Under the pieces are notes generated by a model that was not told where the DNA came from, searched no databases, and was given only the letters and a program-made list of their open reading frames with translations. A DNA stretch of 8,510 nt. Origin: Caryophanales bacterium UBA6448 (GTDB lineage: Bacteria; Bacillota_I; Bacilli_A; RF39; UBA660). Positions 5,551-8,510 of this stretch are shown here, one piece after another; position 1 is the stretch's first letter, and each line of letters begins with the position of its first letter. The translations under genes and the position numbers were made by a program. The stretch covers positions 1 through 8,510 of the forward strand of contig DJOC01000016.1 in NCBI GenBank assembly GCA_002439555.1, read 5' to 3'.

Positions 5551-5574
5551 AATAAAAAGGGCTTTTAACCCTTT
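5551..5574 (-). terminator. Intrinsic terminator of the leuS operon
   Basis: AAAGGG (5574-5569) pairs with CCCTTT (5561-5556); a T-G wobble can extend the stem, leaving the loop TAAAA. It runs into TTTTTATT (5558-5551). The 5' arm is made from the last leuS codons and the loop contains the TAA stop. It ends one base before the first 32-bp repeat. Confidence 0.8.
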
Positions 5575-7979
5575 ACTACGATATTTACTATTTTATTTGG
5601 AATAGCAATAACTTTAACAATTTCCTTACCATTTGTAAAGTTTTGAACATTTGGAAGTGCAAATGCTTTTTCCTGAAGTATATCAGATGGTGTATCAACA
5701 TCTACCTCTAACTTACCTCTTACTTTTCCATTAACAGATACAGCTATGGTAACAGTTGTATCTTTAGTTTTTTCTTCATCATATACCGGCCAAGTGCTGT
5801 TTACAATCGGGCTAAAACCAATACTTTCATTTAGCTCTTCCGTAATATGTGGAGCAATTGGATTTAATAAAGTAAGAAGCAATCTATAATCTTCTTTAGA
5901 AATTGATTTTGCATCTTGATAAGCATTTGTCAAAATCATTAAACTTGATACTGCTGTATTATAGGCCATATTATCTAAATCATAAGTTACTTTCTTTATA
6001 GTTTGATTTTGGATTTTTTCCAAATCTTTAGTAAAACCTACATTATCATTTAAAGTATCTTTTAATCTTATAACTTTATCAATAAATCTTTTACATCCTT
6101 TTAAACTTTCAGTACTCCAAGGAACATCTTCTTTATAATCACCCATAAACATTTCATAAAGTCTTAATGTATCAGCACCAAATTCATTAACAATATCATC
6201 TGGATTAATAACATTACCCTTACTTTTACTCATTTTTTCATTGTTAGAACCGAGTACCATACCGTGACTTACTCTTTTGTAAATCATTTCTTTATTAGGA
6301 ACTAGACCAATATTATACAAAAATTGTACCCAGAATCTTGCATAAAGTAAATGTCTAGCTGTATGTTCCATTCCTCCGTTATACCAATCAACTTTACCCC
6401 AATATTTCATTGCATCCATTGAGGCAAATTCTTTATCATTATGTGCATCCATAAATCTTAAGAAATACCAACTTGACCCAGCCCAGTTTGGCATAGTATC
6501 AGTTTCTCTTTTGGCATCAGATGCGCATTTAGGACATTTACAATTTACCCAATCAGTGATTTTCGCAAGTGGACTTTCACCATCATCAGTTGGTTCATAG
6601 TTAGCAACATCTGGAAGTAAAACGGGAAGTTCATTTTCAGGTACTGGAACCCAACCGCATTTAGGGCAATTAATCATTGGTATTGGTTCACCCCAAAATC
6701 TTTGTCTAGAGAAAATCCAATCACGCATTTTATAATTATTAACTACTTTAGCTTTACCCATATTAACAAGTTTTTCAGTTATTTTTTCTTTGGCTTCACT
6801 AACTGTAAGGCCTGTAAATTCCTCACTATTAATAAGTTTAGGATTTACAGAAAGATACTGTTCTTTTTCATAGGCTTTTTCATTTATATTTCCACCTGAA
6901 ATAACTTCGATCATTTCCAAATTATGCACTTTTGCATATTCATAATCTCTTGCATCGTGAGCAGGTACAGCCATAACAGCACCAGTTCCATAACTGCCTA
7001 GTACAAAGTCTCCGACAAATACAGGAACTTTCTTACCATTAACAGGATTAATTGCCTCGATACCCTTTAAGATGCAGCCAGTTTTTGTTTTATTAAGGCT
7101 AGTTCTGTCCATATTAGATTTTTTTGAAGTTTCTAAAATGTAATTTTCTACTTCTTCTTTATTTTCGATCTTTGGCATTAACTCTTTAATTAATTTTCCA
7201 TCTGGAGCAATTACAAAAAATGTAACACCATAAATAGTTTCAATACAAGTTGTAAATATTGAAAATTTTCCTCCTGTAGTAAGTTCTACTTCAACTTCAA
7301 CTCCAGTGGATTTTCCAATCCAATTTATTTGTCCTAACTTTACTCTATCAGCAAAAGCAGTTTCCTCAAGGCCATCAAGAAGACTTTGAGCATACTCACT
7401 CATTTTTAGCATCCATTGACTTTTTTCTTTTTGAACAACTGTGTTTCCACATCTTTCACATACTCCTCCAGCGGCATCTTCATTTGAAAGTACAGTTTTA
7501 CAAGTATTACACCAGTTAACTGGTACAGTTGCTTTATAAGCCATATTATGTTCATAAAATTTCAAAAATTGCCATTGAGTCCATTTATAATACTCTGGAT
7601 CAGTTGTTGAAAATTCTCTATCCCAATCAAATGAAAATCCAAGTGTCTTCATTTGTCTTTTAAAAGTTGCAATATTTTCTTTTACTGCTTCTTTAGGATG
7701 AATGTGATTTTTTATTGCATATTGCTCTGCTGGAGCACCAAAAGCATCCCAGCCCATTGGATACAAAACATTAAATCCTTGCATTCTTTTCATTCTTGCT
7801 TTTGCATCTTGAGCAGTATAGCTTCTTACGTGACCTACATGAAGTCCAGCACCTGATGGGTAAGGAAATTCTACCAAAATATAATAAGGCTTCTTTTCAC
7901 TACCATTAATAGCCTCAAAACATTTGTTATCTTCCCAATATTTTTGCCATTTTTTTTCAATTTGATTAAATTCGTTCAT
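5565..7979 (-). CDS. leuS: Leucyl-tRNA synthetase
   Basis: 804 residues, the normal bacterial length. It charges tRNA-Leu with leucine. Seen in order: PYPSGAGLHVGH (39-50, the HIGH motif), a four-Cys zinc knuckle (Cys157, 160, 174, 177), the CP1 editing insert (about 220-415), RQRFWGEPIP (425-434), a second Cys cluster (438, 441, 482, 485), the DTMPNWAGSSWYFLR block (494-508), EKMSKSKGN (581-589, KMSKS) and a C-terminal tRNA-binding domain ending NGKVRGKLEV and IVVKG. In CP1 the threonine-rich editing motif, normally TTRPDT, is TTCIET (243-248), while HDARD (341-345) keeps the amino-group-binding Asp345. ATG 7979 is chosen for its AAAGGAAAG site (7994-7986) and family-typical start; an in-frame ATG at 8039 lies inside the upstream gene. 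It overlaps the membrane protein gene by 14 bp, is under a Leu-type T-box, and ends at a terminator on its own stop codon. Confidence 0.98.
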   Translation of the reverse strand: MNEFNQIEKKWQKYWEDNKCFEAINGSEKKPYYILVEFPYPSGAGLHVGHVRSYTAQDAKARMKRMQGFNVLYPMGWDAFGAPAEQYAIKNHIHPKEAVKENIATFKRQMKTLGFSFDWDREFSTTDPEYYKWTQWQFLKFYEHNMAYKATVPVNWCNTCKTVLSNEDAAGGVCERCGNTVVQKEKSQWMLKMSEYAQSLLDGLEETAFADRVKLGQINWIGKSTGVEVEVELTTGGKFSIFTTCIETIYGVTFFVIAPDGKLIKELMPKIENKEEVENYILETSKKSNMDRTSLNKTKTGCILKGIEAINPVNGKKVPVFVGDFVLGSYGTGAVMAVPAHDARDYEYAKVHNLEMIEVISGGNINEKAYEKEQYLSVNPKLINSEEFTGLTVSEAKEKITEKLVNMGKAKVVNNYKMRDWIFSRQRFWGEPIPMINCPKCGWVPVPENELPVLLPDVANYEPTDDGESPLAKITDWVNCKCPKCASDAKRETDTMPNWAGSSWYFLRFMDAHNDKEFASMDAMKYWGKVDWYNGGMEHTARHLLYARFWVQFLYNIGLVPNKEMIYKRVSHGMVLGSNNEKMSKSKGNVINPDDIVNEFGADTLRLYEMFMGDYKEDVPWSTESLKGCKRFIDKVIRLKDTLNDNVGFTKDLEKIQNQTIKKVTYDLDNMAYNTAVSSLMILTNAYQDAKSISKEDYRLLLTLLNPIAPHITEELNESIGFSPIVNSTWPVYDEEKTKDTTVTIAVSVNGKVRGKLEVDVDTPSDILQEKAFALPNVQNFTNGKEIVKVIAIPNKIVNIVVKG

Positions 7980-8349
7980 TATTTTCTTTCCTTTCCAAAT
8001 ATCTTCCAAGAAGTTCATACATTGCATATATAAGTCCAAATAATAATGTAAATCCGATTACTATTTGAATGTAAAATGGAAGATTAATAAGTTCTATTAT
8101 CATAAATACAATTGTTATTATAAAAGCATCAATTAAACTATATATAAATGCCATTTTATTTTGAATAAGTAATTCTTTTGACAGTTTAAATTTTGCCATT
8201 AAGTATCTAACTGAAAATAAATACTTTTCTTTATTCTTTTTATTTCTTCTATTTTTACGCATAACATTAAACATATACATATCATAAAAATACAGGACTA
8301 CACTTAAAACTATAAACGCTATTAAGCAAATAATTAATACTCTTTTCAT
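7966..8349 (-). CDS. Small three-helix membrane protein of unknown function
   Basis: 127 residues. Hydrophobic segments are at about 3-23, 67-88 and 92-112. The loop after the first helix is strongly basic (MRKNRRNKKNKEK), so by the positive-inside rule that loop is cytoplasmic. The C-terminus (RYLERKENNERI) is charged. I recognise no family or catalytic motif. The start has GGAGG (8358-8354) 4 bases before ATG, a tight but strong site just after the T-box terminator. It is the first gene behind the T-box and overlaps leuS by 14 bp, so it should be co-transcribed with leuS and rise when tRNA-Leu is uncharged. That placement suggests, without proof, a link to leucine or amino-acid status, or simple hitch-hiking in the operon. 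Confidence 0.8.
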   Translation of the reverse strand: MKRVLIICLIAFIVLSVVLYFYDMYMFNVMRKNRRNKKNKEKYLFSVRYLMAKFKLSKELLIQNKMAFIYSLIDAFIITIVFMIIELINLPFYIQIVIGFTLLFGLIYAMYELLGRYLERKENNERI

Positions 8350-8360
8350 TTTTCCTCCAA

Positions 8361-8510
8361 CAAAAAAGGTAGTACAAAAGGGTGCTTATTGCACGGTACC
8401 ACCTTTAATTTAACTTATTTAATTGATACGGAAATTACCCCATTAGCATCCAAAAGCAAGTTCAATATACAAGTTTACTAATTTCCATCAACCATTAGCT
8501 TTCTATAAAA
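8361..8510 (-). promoter_or_regulatory. T-box leader (leucine type), 5' end outside the window
   Basis: On the minus strand the antiterminator is complete. AAAGG (8406-8402) pairs with CCTTT (8381-8377), enclosing the T-box bulge UGGUACC (8401-8395) and a GUGC/GCAC helix (8394-8391 with 8385-8382). UGGU can pair with the ACCA end of an uncharged tRNA with A73, as in tRNA-Leu. The competing terminator pairs GGTGGTAC (8403-8396) with GTACTACC (8375-8368), one G-U wobble, followed by six T (8367-8362). In stem I, GAA (8463-8461) is followed by CTT (8460-8458), the likely leucine specifier codon. Stem I apical sequence (near 8500-8476) is present; its 5' strand and the promoter lie beyond 8510. 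It should switch on the membrane protein and leuS when leucine is short. Confidence 0.92.

Noticed and set aside
7980..8039. Longer leuS starting in the upstream gene
   Set aside because: The extra residues lack similarity to LeuRS, and AAAGGAAAG points to ATG 7979.
1..8510. Alternative genetic code with TGA as Trp
   Set aside because: No gene here stops with TGA (eight TAA, three TAG), which first suggested code 4, but all genes are full length in the standard code and Trp codons inspected are TGG.

Overview
The window is a low-GC, gene-dense piece of a Gram-positive type chromosome. A-T rich codons, strong GGAGG-type ribosome binding sites, a T-box leader, a lipoprotein signal peptide and a YtxH-family protein all point to Bacillota. 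The small Cse60-like protein and the very short leaders suggest a Bacilli/Erysipelotrichales-like lineage, perhaps an uncultured gut bacterium; this lineage call is inference. All stops are TAA or TAG and Trp is TGG in the codons checked, but the genes read cleanly in the standard bacterial code.

Ten of the eleven genes are on the minus strand, so the window reads best from right to left. Region A (about 8510-5551) is the leucyl-tRNA synthetase operon. A leucine-type T-box leader, cut by the window edge, precedes a small three-helix membrane protein that overlaps leuS, and a terminator hairpin sits on the leuS stop codon. Region B (5550-4079) is an accessory-looking AAA ATPase/DUF4143 gene. 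Its promoter lies inside four imperfect direct repeats spaced exactly 32 bp apart. Region C (4066-3141) has an RluA-family pseudouridine synthase with a perfect extended -10 placed so that its mRNA is probably leaderless. It is followed by a 56-codon gene for a Cse60-like (sporulation family) protein.

Region D (3144-2243) holds the only plus-strand gene, a Met/Asn-rich protein with a short coiled coil. It diverges from trmB (tRNA m7G46 methyltransferase) and converges on the cse60-like gene, with both stop codons sharing one TTAA. Region E (2242-12) is a tight four-gene cell-envelope operon: a lipoprotein, a disordered acidic protein with a possible membrane-targeting N-terminus, a DUF948-like membrane protein and a YtxH-family protein. 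It starts at an extended -10 inside the trmB tail and ends at a small hairpin plus T-run.

Most of the window is housekeeping: translation (leuS, trmB, pseudouridine synthase) and envelope. The least ordinary items are the 32-bp-phased repeat array at the ATPase promoter, the altered editing motif of LeuRS, the leaderless pseudouridine synthase gene, and the convergent cse60-like pair. No stretch over 300 bases lacks a gene. I see no tRNA or rRNA gene, CRISPR array, insertion sequence or prophage gene.
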